Assembly (NCBI GenBank): GCA_032251335.1
Contig: JAVVDW010000007.1
Coordinates: 62,001 to 126,000 of the forward strand
From: UM-FILTER-40-17 sp032251335
GTDB taxonomy: Bacteria > Bacteroidota > Bacteroidia > Flavobacteriales > Flavobacteriaceae
Reading direction: 5' to 3'
Length of the DNA: 64,000 nucleotides
The notes under the pieces are model-generated. The model searched no databases, was not told the DNA's origin, and saw nothing but the letters and a program-made list of their open reading frames with translations. Below are positions 54,251-62,448 of the stretch, piece by piece. Made by a program: the position numbers and the translations under genes. Position 1 is the first letter of the stretch, and each line of letters begins with the position of its first letter.

Positions 54251-55605
54251 AAAAATATGACATTAGCGCGTCTTCCTACTTGGGTCTTATATTGATTCAT
54301 ATAGGAATTGGTGTGGGTGTGTACCTCTTCGGGCCGTTGTCCAAATTATACTACATTGCTTTTTTGGGATTTTTCTTTCTTAGAATTTTAAAAACCCGGA
54401 ACAGAAACCAAGAAATTTTAATGGCATGTTCCTATATCGTAGGAAGCGAGGTATTTATGCGCATGACCGGAGGTGCCATTTTCTATGAAGCAGCCAAGTA
54501 TGAAATTATTGCGTTTTGTGGTTTGGGTCTTTTTATGGAAGGTTTTAAAAGAGAAGGTGCTGTCTATTTTTTATACCTTCTTTTGCTGGCACCGGGCATC
54601 GTCATATCGTCCGAAACTTTAAACATGGACACCAACATCAGAACTGCCATTGCTTTCAACCTCAGCGGACCGGTTTGCTTGGGTGTGGCCGCTTTGTATG
54701 CTTACAAAAAACCTGTAAGCCGCCAACAGCTCCACTGGATTGCCTTGGCTGGCCTGCTGCCCATCATTTCTATGGGAGTCTATTTGTATCTCTACACGCC
54801 CGATCTGCGAGATGTGATTACGGGTACGGAATCTAACTTTGCTGCCTCAGGTGGTTTTGGCCCCAACCAAGTGGCTACAATCTTGGGCTTGGGTATTTTT
54901 CTGGCTTATTCACGCATTTTGTTTCACTCCCAAAACAAACTGCTGCTTGGTGTTAATATTTTTATTTTTGTCTTATTGGCTTACCGAGGTCTTGTCACCT
55001 TCTCTCGAGGCGGAATGATTGTAGGACTTATTATGATTGCTTTGTTGGTGTTTTCAACCTACAAACGGATTGACTTCTACAACAAGCAAAAGATGACCTT
55101 TTTGCTCATCGTGTTTTCGGGTATCGCACTTGGCACTTGGCTATACAGTTCCTACCAAACCTCCGGCTTATTGGAGCTGCGCTACGCGGGTAAGGATGCG
55201 GCCGGCAGGACGTCCGGTGACTACGGTACGGGAAGGGTAGCACTTTTTCAAACTGAGTTTAAGGCTTTTATGGAAAATCCTTTGTTCGGCATCGGGGTCG
55301 GGAAAAACAAAGAATACAGAGAAGAGAATTTCGGTGTGGAATCCGCCAGTCATAATGAAGTAAGCCGGTTGTTGGCCGAACACGGTACAGCCGGTATTCT
55401 CTCGCTTCTTATACTAACTGTTACCCCTTTGTTGCTGCGCATACACCATCGGAAAAACCTGATGTTCTTGCCTCTTTTGGCTTTTTGGTTTTTGACCATC
55501 AACCACTCCTCTATGCGCTTGGCAGCACCGGCTTTTGTGTATGCCTTGGTGCTCTTACATATTTACTATGACAAGAATTCTGTATATCGGCAACCAACTG
55601 GTTGA
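54232..55605 (+). CDS. O-antigen ligase/polymerase-family (Wzy/WaaL-like) membrane protein
   Basis: This is a 457-residue membrane protein with about 10-12 helices and a large periplasmic loop (about residues 300-380) carrying GTGRVALFQTEFKAFMENPLFGIG, with the signature GIGVGKNKEYRE and ESASHNEVSRLLAEHG (about 372-387), features of the O-antigen ligase/polymerase (Wzy_C) family. It probably polymerises or transfers repeat units made by the neighbouring glycosyltransferases. The ATG overlaps the preceding gene by 19 bases, and its end overlaps the next gene by 38 bases. Confidence 0.87.
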   Translation: MLQRTLKKYDISASSYLGLILIHIGIGVGVYLFGPLSKLYYIAFLGFFFLRILKTRNRNQEILMACSYIVGSEVFMRMTGGAIFYEAAKYEIIAFCGLGLFMEGFKREGAVYFLYLLLLAPGIVISSETLNMDTNIRTAIAFNLSGPVCLGVAALYAYKKPVSRQQLHWIALAGLLPIISMGVYLYLYTPDLRDVITGTESNFAASGGFGPNQVATILGLGIFLAYSRILFHSQNKLLLGVNIFIFVLLAYRGLVTFSRGGMIVGLIMIALLVFSTYKRIDFYNKQKMTFLLIVFSGIALGTWLYSSYQTSGLLELRYAGKDAAGRTSGDYGTGRVALFQTEFKAFMENPLFGIGVGKNKEYREENFGVESASHNEVSRLLAEHGTAGILSLLILTVTPLLLRIHHRKNLMFLPLLAFWFLTINHSSMRLAAPAFVYALVLLHIYYDKNSVYRQPTG

Positions 55606-56572
55606 GCATGGAAAAAACCCCACTGGTGTGGACACGCTAAGCCCAAAGCTTATCGCTCTGGGACATACTGTAGTCACGACATCAGGCGTAAAGAACAAAT
55701 GGATCCGATTGGGAGATATGCTGTTGACTGTTGTGCTTCACCGGTCTAAAACCGACTTGGTACTGATAGACACCTACAGCACCCAAAATTTTTACTACGC
55801 ATTTTTTTGTGGTTTGCTGTGCCGATGGCTTGGCCTGCCTTATTATCCGATTTTACACGGCGGAAATCTTAACCATCGGCTAAAAAAATCACCAAGAATG
55901 AGTCGCTTTTTGTTTAAAAACGCTGCTAAAAACATTGCGCCCTCTCTTTATATGCTCGATGTATTTATCAAAAATGGCTATCAAAATACCGTGCATATTC
56001 CGAATCACATCAACCTGGCAGCTTATCCATTTACGGAGCGAAAATCGGTTGCTGCCAAACTCCTTTGGGTGCGCTCGTTCAAAGACATTTATCATCCGCA
56101 AATGGCAGTGGAAGTGGCGCATAAGCTCAAAGAAAAAGGATTTGAAGTGTCGCTTTGCATGGTTGGCCCCGCCTTAGATGACACTTTTCAAAAATGTGTG
56201 GCGCGGGCACAAGCCCTCAAGTTGGATGTTGAATTTACCGGACGATTGTCTAAACCGGAATGGCATGCGCTTTCGCGGGAATACGATATTTTCATCAACA
56301 CCACGCATGCTGACAATTTACCCGTTAGTGTGCTCGAAGCAATGGCTTTGGGTCTGCCGGTAGTCTCCACGCAGGTAGGCGGCATTCCTTTTTTAATCAA
56401 ACACGAGCAAAACGGATTGCTTTGCCCAGACAGCGATGCAGAAGACATGGCGCAACAGCTTATTCGGTTGGTTGAAAATCCGGTTTTAGCCGCCAAAATA
56501 AGCCAAGCCGGAAGGTTAACAGCCGAGGCATACGATTGGGAACGCATAAAAAATAAGTGGAGAGAACTCTGA
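55568..56572 (+). CDS. Glycosyltransferase family 4 protein, third of cluster
   Basis: This is a 334-residue GT-B transferase starting MTRILYIGNQLVEHGKNPTG. The donor domain contains LLWVRSFKDIYHPQ (about residue 164) and NLPVSVLEAMALGLPVVST (about 249-267) with the EX7E-type motif. The ATG at 55568 is selected over an upstream Met at 55535, because it gives the classic N-terminus. It overlaps the polymerase gene by 38 bases, the longest overlap in the cluster. It ends 119 bases before the priming-transferase gene, which has its own promoter. Confidence 0.9.
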   Translation: MTRILYIGNQLVEHGKNPTGVDTLSPKLIALGHTVVTTSGVKNKWIRLGDMLLTVVLHRSKTDLVLIDTYSTQNFYYAFFCGLLCRWLGLPYYPILHGGNLNHRLKKSPRMSRFLFKNAAKNIAPSLYMLDVFIKNGYQNTVHIPNHINLAAYPFTERKSVAAKLLWVRSFKDIYHPQMAVEVAHKLKEKGFEVSLCMVGPALDDTFQKCVARAQALKLDVEFTGRLSKPEWHALSREYDIFINTTHADNLPVSVLEAMALGLPVVSTQVGGIPFLIKHEQNGLLCPDSDAEDMAQQLIRLVENPVLAAKISQAGRLTAEAYDWERIKNKWREL

Positions 56573-56679
56573 CCTTATATCTGAAGAAAACAAGTAAAGA
56601 GCTGATTATGTAATAAAATATGCATTGCTTGGGTTTGAAACTTTGATAAAGCTCAATTTTCATTTGGAGAAAGAAATTC

Positions 56680-56687
56680 TATCTTTG
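56680..56687 (+). promoter_or_regulatory. -7 box for the priming transferase, nearly at the start codon
   Basis: TATCTTTG is a perfect TAnnTTTG ending 4 bases before the GTG at 56692, so the transcript would be leaderless or nearly so. Confidence 0.55.
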
Positions 56688-56691
56688 AATT

Positions 56692-58095
56692 GTGAAAAAA
56701 AACTTAAAAAGCCCGAAAAAGAAGATTCACTTCGAGATTTCCGAGCGCAAATTGCTCTTGCGTGTTTTTGATGTATTGGTCGTGTTGATTTCGCTTTTTG
56801 GCATCGATCAAATCATTGGTATTAATTATTTCGATTTCACCAAAGAAAACATCCAATGGCCGCTTTTGTTGTCTTTCTATCTCTTGCTATTCAACAGTGT
56901 TTTTGAGCTCTACGACCTGCAAACCGCCGCCAACATTGAACGCAGTATTAAAAACACCCTTTTTTCAGCTACGGCAACCGTAGTCGCATTTTTGTTTACG
57001 CCTTATATTTCTCCTGTTTTGCCGGAGCGCCGCTTGGAAATTCTTTATTTTTACGGAATCACCTTACTCTCGTTGCTAGTTTGGCGTATTTTATACATCA
57101 AACTCTTTACGAGCGAGCGTTTTCAGAAAAAAATATTGGTTTTTGGCAGTGCGGAAGAAGTGCTTCGCATCCAATCTGATTTTGCCAAAATGCATCCGGA
57201 GAGTATCGTCATTGGCATGAGTCCGTCTGCCAAGTCTAAAGATGGAACACGTCAATATATCTATCCGGTAATGCCCAACGCACTCGAGGCGTTTATAACA
57301 GAAAATCAAATATCTGAAATCATTATTTCCAACAATAATTCTAAGAAAATTACCAAAGACTTTTACGATGTTTTTCTCCACTTATTAGAAAAAGGATTTC
57401 CCCTGCGCGAATATTCTCAGGTATATGAAGAAGTCACACACAGAATCCCTGTACAACACGTGGGCAAAGATTTTTACAGATATTTCCCATTTAGTCGCAA
57501 CCACCAAAACCAGTTGTATTTGTTCCTGCACAAGCTCTTGGATGTCAGCTTGGCATTAGTAGGACTGTTCATGTTTTTTCTTTTATTGCCATTGGTACTT
57601 ATCGGAAACCTGATAGCCAACCGAGGTTCACTTTTTTACACGCAGATACGCATTGGTAAAAATGGCGAACCCTTTAAGATATACAAGTTGCGGACCATGA
57701 TTAAAAACGCGGAAACTTCCGGGCCTGTTTGGGCACAAAAAAATGATTTTCGGGTGACAAAATTCGGGCGCTTACTGCGAAGAAGCCGTATCGACGAGAT
57801 TCCGCAACTCATCAATGTGCTGCGGGGCGAAATGTCTATCATTGGTCCCAGACCGGAGCGGCCGGAATTTGTATCGCAACTTTCCGAAAAAATTCCATTC
57901 TACCAAACCCGCCATATTATCTGCCCCGGCATCACCGGTTGGGCGCAGGTAAAAGCGGGTTATGGCTCTGAGGAAGCACACGCTTTAGAAAAACTTCAAT
58001 ACGACTTGTTCTATCTAAAACACAGAAGTTTGTACTTGGATATGGTGATTTTGGTAAAAACTTTTTCGACCGTATTGTTTTTTAGGGGACAATAA
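56692..58095 (+). CDS. Polyprenyl-phosphate glycosylphosphotransferase (priming sugar transferase)
   Basis: This membrane enzyme starts polysaccharide synthesis by placing a sugar phosphate on undecaprenyl phosphate. The 467-residue protein has four N-terminal membrane helices (about residues 20-140), a CoA-binding-like domain (about 145-250, with ILVFGSAEEVLRIQ), and a C-terminal bacterial sugar transferase domain (about 275-467) starting at the fifth helix LLDVSLALVGLFMFFLLLP. That domain holds KIYKLRTMIKNAE, RLLRRSRIDEIPQLINVL and the signature IIGPRPERPEFV. The start is a GTG at 56692. It fits the WbaP/WcaJ-like EPS class. Confidence 0.94.
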   Translation: MKKNLKSPKKKIHFEISERKLLLRVFDVLVVLISLFGIDQIIGINYFDFTKENIQWPLLLSFYLLLFNSVFELYDLQTAANIERSIKNTLFSATATVVAFLFTPYISPVLPERRLEILYFYGITLLSLLVWRILYIKLFTSERFQKKILVFGSAEEVLRIQSDFAKMHPESIVIGMSPSAKSKDGTRQYIYPVMPNALEAFITENQISEIIISNNNSKKITKDFYDVFLHLLEKGFPLREYSQVYEEVTHRIPVQHVGKDFYRYFPFSRNHQNQLYLFLHKLLDVSLALVGLFMFFLLLPLVLIGNLIANRGSLFYTQIRIGKNGEPFKIYKLRTMIKNAETSGPVWAQKNDFRVTKFGRLLRRSRIDEIPQLINVLRGEMSIIGPRPERPEFVSQLSEKIPFYQTRHIICPGITGWAQVKAGYGSEEAHALEKLQYDLFYLKHRSLYLDMVILVKTFSTVLFFRGQ

Positions 58096-58150
58096 AATCT
58101 TATTTTTACAAGAAGATTATTTCCGACACATTTTGTAAAAAATCAATCGT

Positions 58151-58777
58151 TTGCCACTGCATCAATCTCTCTTTCCGGACAAAGATACCCGCGTACTGAT
58201 TTGGAAAATAACCGAACCCTTGGCGCATCTCAGCGCGGGCATAACCCTCAAAGAAAAAAGTGCCGAGCGGCTGCAGGGCATGCAATCGGTTATTCATCAA
58301 AAAGGTTTTTTGAGCGTTCGTCATTTATTGCAACATTTGGGATATGAAGATGTGGATTTATCCTATGACGGCAACGGAAAACCTTACCTAAGAGACGGCC
58401 GTCATATTTCGATCACCCATTCATTTGAGTTTTCGGCTGTTGTAGTAAGTTCCGTTCCCTATGGTATAGATATTGAAAAGAAGCGAGAAAAAATTGTTAA
58501 AATAGCGCACAAGTTTTTAGACGAAAAAGAGTGCGAAGACATGGGTGAGGACATTCAAAAACTAACGTGGGCTTGGGCATCCAAAGAATCTATTTATAAA
58601 ATAGCACCGCCTATCGGCATTAGTTTTAAACAACACTTGCGCGTACATTTTGATCCCTTTGATGAAACTTTGATACACGGCAAACTCCGGTTTGGAAACG
58701 AAATGGCACGCTATAGACTTTGCGGTTTAGACATAGACGGGTTTACCTGTGTGTTTGGCAGGGAAGTGGTTCAGTAG
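58151..58777 (+). CDS. 4'-phosphopantetheinyl transferase superfamily protein
   Basis: This enzyme transfers phosphopantetheine from CoA to a carrier protein serine. The 208-residue protein has the Sfp-type landmarks: ISITHSFEFSAVVVS (about residues 86-100), the magnesium-binding GIDIEKKREKI (about 107-117), and the WAWASKESIYKIAP helix (about 140-153) with Trp-Lys-Glu spacing. The start is a TTG at 58151, giving MPLHQSLFP, the usual N-terminus for this flavobacterial type. It lies 55 bases after the priming transferase and is convergent with a glycosidase gene 4 bases away. Confidence 0.9.
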   Translation: MPLHQSLFPDKDTRVLIWKITEPLAHLSAGITLKEKSAERLQGMQSVIHQKGFLSVRHLLQHLGYEDVDLSYDGNGKPYLRDGRHISITHSFEFSAVVVSSVPYGIDIEKKREKIVKIAHKFLDEKECEDMGEDIQKLTWAWASKESIYKIAPPIGISFKQHLRVHFDPFDETLIHGKLRFGNEMARYRLCGLDIDGFTCVFGREVVQ

Positions 58778-58781
58778 TCAT

Positions 58782-59807
58782 TTATCTTCTGTACAACTGT
58801 CGGATGATTCCTTCTGCCGGTTTATTTTGGACGGTGTATTGGCTGTCATTTTCACCGCCGGACTCGTCGTGCCGATGAAACCATTTCCACAAAAAACCAC
58901 CTTCAAACCAAGGTTCATTCCAGAAAGTGCGGTAAATAGCCGTCAAAGCGTTTTCTTGAGCTTTGAAGTTGATATCCTTCAATTCTCTTGAGGAATCCCA
59001 AGGACGTTTGGCGGTATAGTCTAAGCTGCGATAGCCATACTCGGTAAAAACGACATCTTTCCCGGTTTGAACAGAAAGGGTTCTAATTTTTTCTTTGACG
59101 GGTTTCCAGTTTTGGAGGAGTTCTGCCACTTCAGGAGTTTTGGCTTCAGACAAAGGAAAATAGGCATCGATGCCAATAAAATCTAAAGATTTCCAGTGTG
59201 GAAACTTATGATACGCATCCCAGTTTTCGGCATAAGTCAATTTGCCGGAATAGACCTTGCGAACCGCTTCTATAAGTGCTTTCCAGGCATCAGGTCGTTC
59301 GGCTACATAGGTGGCCAATTCTGTGCCGATGCTAAACATTTCGATACCTTCTTCCTCGGCCAACTTGGCGAAAGTCAGGATAAAATCTGCATAATTTTTT
59401 TCGAAAGCAAGCCAGTCTTCCTCTGTGTTCATTTTGATATGACCCGTAAAATCTCCGTGACTAATCCACAATTGTGGTTTGAGTAAAATTTTGACCTTGT
59501 TCTTTTTGAAAAGCCTCGCCATTTCTCTGATGCCGTCAGTGCGCTCGCCTCGCCACTGCCTACTCATATTGTATCGAATGTCAGGCGCATTGAGGCCTGG
59601 CATAAAACCAAAAGGACTCAGCGCCGTCCAATTGGCATGAATGTCTAAAACGGGTTTTATATGTTCGAAATCAATAGGATCTCTTGAACTCACGTAGCTT
59701 ACGCCATTTATTTTTTCGTCATGTTGCGCAAAAGCTATGAGGCTCCATAAAGCACACAAATAAAACAGCACAAACTTTTTCAGGTTAGGAATGGCTTTCG
59801 TTTTCAT
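58782..59807 (-). CDS. Secreted GH113-like glycoside hydrolase
   Basis: This is a 341-residue exported protein with a signal peptide ending near LIAFAQ (residue 28) and a TIM-barrel hydrolase domain. Strand-end motifs include KILLKPQLW (about residues 106-114), SIGTELATY with E163 as likely acid/base, FIGIDAYFP (about 210-218) and VVFTEYGYRS with E256 as likely nucleophile. The pattern matches the GH113 (beta-mannanase) clan GH-A type. The substrate is not proven. Its start overlaps the M20 dipeptidase end by 23 bases, so they are co-transcribed although functionally unrelated. Confidence 0.85.
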   Translation of the reverse strand: MKTKAIPNLKKFVLFYLCALWSLIAFAQHDEKINGVSYVSSRDPIDFEHIKPVLDIHANWTALSPFGFMPGLNAPDIRYNMSRQWRGERTDGIREMARLFKKNKVKILLKPQLWISHGDFTGHIKMNTEEDWLAFEKNYADFILTFAKLAEEEGIEMFSIGTELATYVAERPDAWKALIEAVRKVYSGKLTYAENWDAYHKFPHWKSLDFIGIDAYFPLSEAKTPEVAELLQNWKPVKEKIRTLSVQTGKDVVFTEYGYRSLDYTAKRPWDSSRELKDINFKAQENALTAIYRTFWNEPWFEGGFLWKWFHRHDESGGENDSQYTVQNKPAEGIIRQLYRR

Positions 59808-61185
59808 AGCGTTGGGTGAAATTTTGATAAAAGTAAGGAATTGTTTCGATACCTTTCAAAAAATTAAAAACGCCAAAATGCTCGTTGGGAGAATGTATGG
59901 CATCCGAGTCTAAACCAAAACCCATGAGCACAGATTTGACACCCAATTCTTTTTCAAAAAGAGAAACGATGGGAATACTTCCACCACTGTATTGTGGCAG
60001 TGGTGCTTTTTGAAAGGTTTTTTCATAGGCGTGAAAAGCGGCTTTATAGCCGATATGGTCTGTACCCATGAGATATGCCTGACCGCCGTGGTGAGGCTTG
60101 ACTTTTACGCGAACACCTTTGGGCGCCAAACTTTCAAAATAAGAGGCAAACAAGTCTGTGATTTTCGTCCAATTTTGGTTAGCCACCAACCGCATAGAAA
60201 TTTTAGCATAGGCCTTTGATGCAATGACGGTTTTGGCACCTTCGCCTGTATATCCGCCCCAAATACCGTTGACATCTAAGGTAGGGCGAATAGAATTTCG
60301 CTCTAAAGTTGTGTATCCCTTTTCCCCATAAATATCGGCTATGTCCAAAGCCTTTTGGTAGGCATCTAAAGAAAATGGTGTTTTGGCTATTTCAGCGCGT
60401 TCATCTTGAGAAAGTTCCACCACATCATCGTAAAAACCGGGTATGGTGATGCGGTTGTTTTCGTCGTGCAACGCAGCAATCATTTTTGTCAAAATGTTGA
60501 TGGGATTGGCTACCGCGCCACCGTAAAGTCCGGAATGTAGGTCTCGGTTGGGCCCTATAACTTCCACTTCCACGTATGAAAGTCCGCGCAAACCCACGGT
60601 GATGGACGGCTGTTCGTTGCTTATCATTCCGGTGTCTGAAATGAGTATGATATCTGTCCGCAGTTTTTCACGATTGGCTTTTACAAATTTTTCTAAATTG
60701 ACAGACCCCACCTCTTCTTCTCCTTCTATCATAAACTTGACGTTGCACGGCAAAGCATCTGATTGCAACATCAGTTCAACTGCTTTGATGTGCATAAACA
60801 TTTGTCCTTTGTCGTCACAGGCGCCACGGGCAAAAATGGCACCATCCGGATGTGCGAGCGTTTTTTTGATAATTGGCTCAAAAGGTGGAGATTCCCATAA
60901 TTCTAGAGGGTTTGGTGGCTGTACATCGTAGTGACCATAGACTAAAATTGTTGGGCTATTGGAATTTACTATTTTTTCTGCATAAATGATGGGATGTCCT
61001 TCTGTAGGACAAATTTCAACGCTGTCACATCCTATTTGGCGTAAATGATCGGCAACGGCATCGGCAGTTGCTGCCACCTCTTTTTTGTACGCACTGTCTG
61101 CACTGATGGAAGGAATTTTTAAAAGTGTAAAGAGTTCGGACAGGTAGCGGTCTTTTTCTTTGTGTATGGTTTCTTTAAATGACAT
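59785..61185 (-). CDS. M20-family dipeptidase (CNDP/PepV-like)
   Basis: This is a 466-residue cytoplasmic metallopeptidase. The metal-binding motifs are complete: LVYGHYDVQPP (H85, D87), GACDDKGQMFMH (about residues 121-132, bridging Asp), the general base in IEGEEEVGS (about 153-161), a later Asp in LISDTGM, and a last His near the C-terminus in SDAIHSPNEHF. A dimerisation domain is inserted about residues 200-370. Cysteinylglycine or carnosine-type dipeptides are typical substrates. It follows a promoter-like sequence at 61202-61209 and leads into the glycosidase gene. Confidence 0.94.
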   Translation of the reverse strand: MSFKETIHKEKDRYLSELFTLLKIPSISADSAYKKEVAATADAVADHLRQIGCDSVEICPTEGHPIIYAEKIVNSNSPTILVYGHYDVQPPNPLELWESPPFEPIIKKTLAHPDGAIFARGACDDKGQMFMHIKAVELMLQSDALPCNVKFMIEGEEEVGSVNLEKFVKANREKLRTDIILISDTGMISNEQPSITVGLRGLSYVEVEVIGPNRDLHSGLYGGAVANPINILTKMIAALHDENNRITIPGFYDDVVELSQDERAEIAKTPFSLDAYQKALDIADIYGEKGYTTLERNSIRPTLDVNGIWGGYTGEGAKTVIASKAYAKISMRLVANQNWTKITDLFASYFESLAPKGVRVKVKPHHGGQAYLMGTDHIGYKAAFHAYEKTFQKAPLPQYSGGSIPIVSLFEKELGVKSVLMGFGLDSDAIHSPNEHFGVFNFLKGIETIPYFYQNFTQRYENESHS

Positions 61186-61201
61186 TTATGGGTGTTTTTA
61201 T

Positions 61202-61209
61202 CAAATTTA
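61202..61209 (-). promoter_or_regulatory. -7 box for the M20 dipeptidase
   Basis: Minus-strand TAAATTTG matches TAnnTTTG, 17 bases upstream of the ATG at 61185. Confidence 0.5.
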
Positions 61210-61254
61210 CTATTTTTTTTCAGGATAAAAAGATGTAAGAAATAAAAACTTGAC

Positions 61255-61262
61255 TAAATTTG
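61255..61262 (+). promoter_or_regulatory. -7 box for tRNA-Leu
   Basis: TAAATTTG matches TAnnTTTG, 32 bases upstream of the tRNA 5' end, giving a normal leader for RNase P processing. Confidence 0.5.
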
Positions 61263-61294
61263 CACCACTGTTTTGGATACCCAAACTATTTTTT

Positions 61295-61376
61295 GCGGGT
61301 GTGGTGAAATTGGTAGACACGCCAGACTTAGGATCTGGTGCCTCACGGTGTGTAGGTTCGAGTCCTATCACCCGCA
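61295..61376 (+). tRNA. tRNA-Leu (anticodon UAG)
   Basis: The acceptor stem GCGGGTG (61295-61301) pairs with CACCCGC (61369-61375), followed by discriminator A at 61376. The anticodon arm CCAGA-CTTAGGA-TCTGG gives anticodon UAG, which reads CUA/CUN leucine codons. The T arm is GTAGG-TTCGAGT-CCTAT. The extra-long variable arm is expected for leucine. CCA is not encoded. It is 82 nt long and followed by a terminator hairpin. Confidence 0.96.
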
Positions 61377-61414
61377 CAACTGGAAACCTTCTTAGCCATG
61401 AGAAGGTTTTTTTA
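61361..61414. repeat. 54-base direct repeat, copy 1 (tRNA-Leu 3' end plus terminator)
   Basis: This segment covers the T-arm and acceptor 3' part of the tRNA, then AACCTTCTTAGCCATGAGAAGGTT, a terminator hairpin with a T run. It is repeated with one mismatch at 61474-61527. Confidence 0.85.
61386..61414 (+). terminator. Rho-independent terminator of tRNA-Leu
   Basis: The stem AACCTTCT (61386-61393) pairs with AGAAGGTT (61401-61408) around the loop TAGCCATG, followed by a T run. Confidence 0.8.
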
Positions 61415-61440
61415 TTTACTTAAACAAACTTATAAACTCA

Positions 61441-61481
61441 ATAGGACGAGAAGTTTATCCCGCCAAGGCGGGAAGTCCTAT
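61441..61481. repeat. Nested palindrome ahead of the second tRNA 3' copy
   Basis: The inner hairpin TCCCGCCAAGGCGGGA (61458-61473) has a perfect 7-base stem and 2-base loop. It lies inside an outer inverted repeat ATAGGAC (61441-61447) and GTCCTAT (61475-61481). The outer right arm is the start of the second copy of the tRNA-derived repeat. Confidence 0.75.
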
Positions 61482-61527
61482 CACCCGCACAACTGGAAAC
61501 CTTCTTAGCCATGAGAAAGTTTTTTTA
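61474..61527. repeat. 54-base direct repeat, copy 2 (tRNA-Leu 3' end without the 5' part)
   Basis: It is identical to 61361-61414 except G to A in the terminator stem (AGAAAGTT instead of AGAAGGTT). The 5' part of the tRNA is absent, so this is a tRNA remnant or duplicated attachment-like sequence rather than a gene. Confidence 0.85.
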
Positions 61528-61559
61528 TACGATAAATTGACTTCAGGGATAAAACAACA

Positions 61560-62384
61560 TCAAAACAACCTGACTACGTCGATATGTTGGTTGTTGACGG
61601 CTTTGTCTAACGCGGTTTCTCCGGTTTTGTCTTTTAGGGTTGGGTTAGCACCGTTTTCGAGTAGGAGTTGCACCACTTGGGCGTGGCCTTCTTCCGCAGC
61701 AAACATAAGTGCTGTGGTGTGTGGGCCGTCTGTTTCGTTGGGGTTGGCTCCTGCTTCAAGAAGTAATTTACAAATATTGTACTGACCGAACATGGCTGCG
61801 ATAGTCAATGCCGGCCGCGTGTCAAAATGAATGTTGGGATTGGCATGATGGGCAAGTAAAAGCGAAACGCATGCTATGCTGTCTTCAAAAATTGCTTGCG
61901 TAAGTATAGGAACGCCGGTATCGGGAAAAGCATAGTCGGGGCTGGTTTTTTCTGCCAAAAATCTTTCGAGTATAAGTGTGTTATCACTTTCTATGGCATA
62001 TAGCAGGATATCGTCTGTAAATTTGTTTTTACGATGATTCCAATCGGCAAATTGGTGTTGGTGCAAAGTTTTGAGAATATCTACAAGATTTTGCTCACGG
62101 GCCAGCTGGAGCGGAATGGCACCGGAGGCATCTGCCAAATTAGGATCTGCGCCTTTGTCTAGTAAAAAGGAAACGAGTTCGTGGTTTTCGGATGCTATTG
62201 CATAGGCCAATGGCGATTTGCCCAAGGAATCTGATGCGTTCAGCATTTCATAGGGAAACTGCTTAAAACTTTTTAAAAAGGCTGTGTTTTCAGATTTGAC
62301 AGCCTCGAAGAAAACATCAGGATCTTTCAAGGTTTTGGAACATCCAAACATCAGAAAAACAAATATGTACAGAAAATATTTCAT
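61560..62384 (-). CDS. Ankyrin-repeat lipoprotein
   Basis: This is a 274-residue protein with a lipoprotein signal (lipobox FLMFGC, lipidated Cys at residue 15) followed by about seven ankyrin repeats from residue 50 to the C-terminus. Clear units are GKSPLAYAIASENHELVSFLL, LLLAHHANPN, LLLEAGANPNETDG and LLLENGANPTLKDKTGETAL. It is anchored to a membrane in the periplasm and probably binds a protein partner, which is not identifiable. Ankyrin lipoproteins of this type sometimes accompany catalase or cytochrome genes, and here the upstream neighbour is a cytochrome P460. A terminator separates the two genes. Confidence 0.9.
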   Translation of the reverse strand: MKYFLYIFVFLMFGCSKTLKDPDVFFEAVKSENTAFLKSFKQFPYEMLNASDSLGKSPLAYAIASENHELVSFLLDKGADPNLADASGAIPLQLAREQNLVDILKTLHQHQFADWNHRKNKFTDDILLYAIESDNTLILERFLAEKTSPDYAFPDTGVPILTQAIFEDSIACVSLLLAHHANPNIHFDTRPALTIAAMFGQYNICKLLLEAGANPNETDGPHTTALMFAAEEGHAQVVQLLLENGANPTLKDKTGETALDKAVNNQHIDVVRLF

Positions 62385-62396
62385 GGCTTTCTATAA

Positions 62397-62428
62397 AAAA
62401 AGGTCTTAACAAACCGCTAAGACCTTTT
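62397..62428 (-). terminator. Rho-independent terminator of the P460 gene
   Basis: The stem AAAAGGTCTTA (62397-62407) pairs with TAAGACCTTTT (62418-62428). Read on the minus strand it is followed by a run of Ts (from the As at 62395-62400), right after the P460 stop. Confidence 0.85.
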
Positions 62429-62448
62429 ATATTTCAAAATAACGTTAA

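Noticed and set aside
61441..61527. Second functional tRNA-Leu
   Set aside because: Only the T-arm/acceptor 3' end is present; there is no 5' acceptor strand, D arm or anticodon arm.
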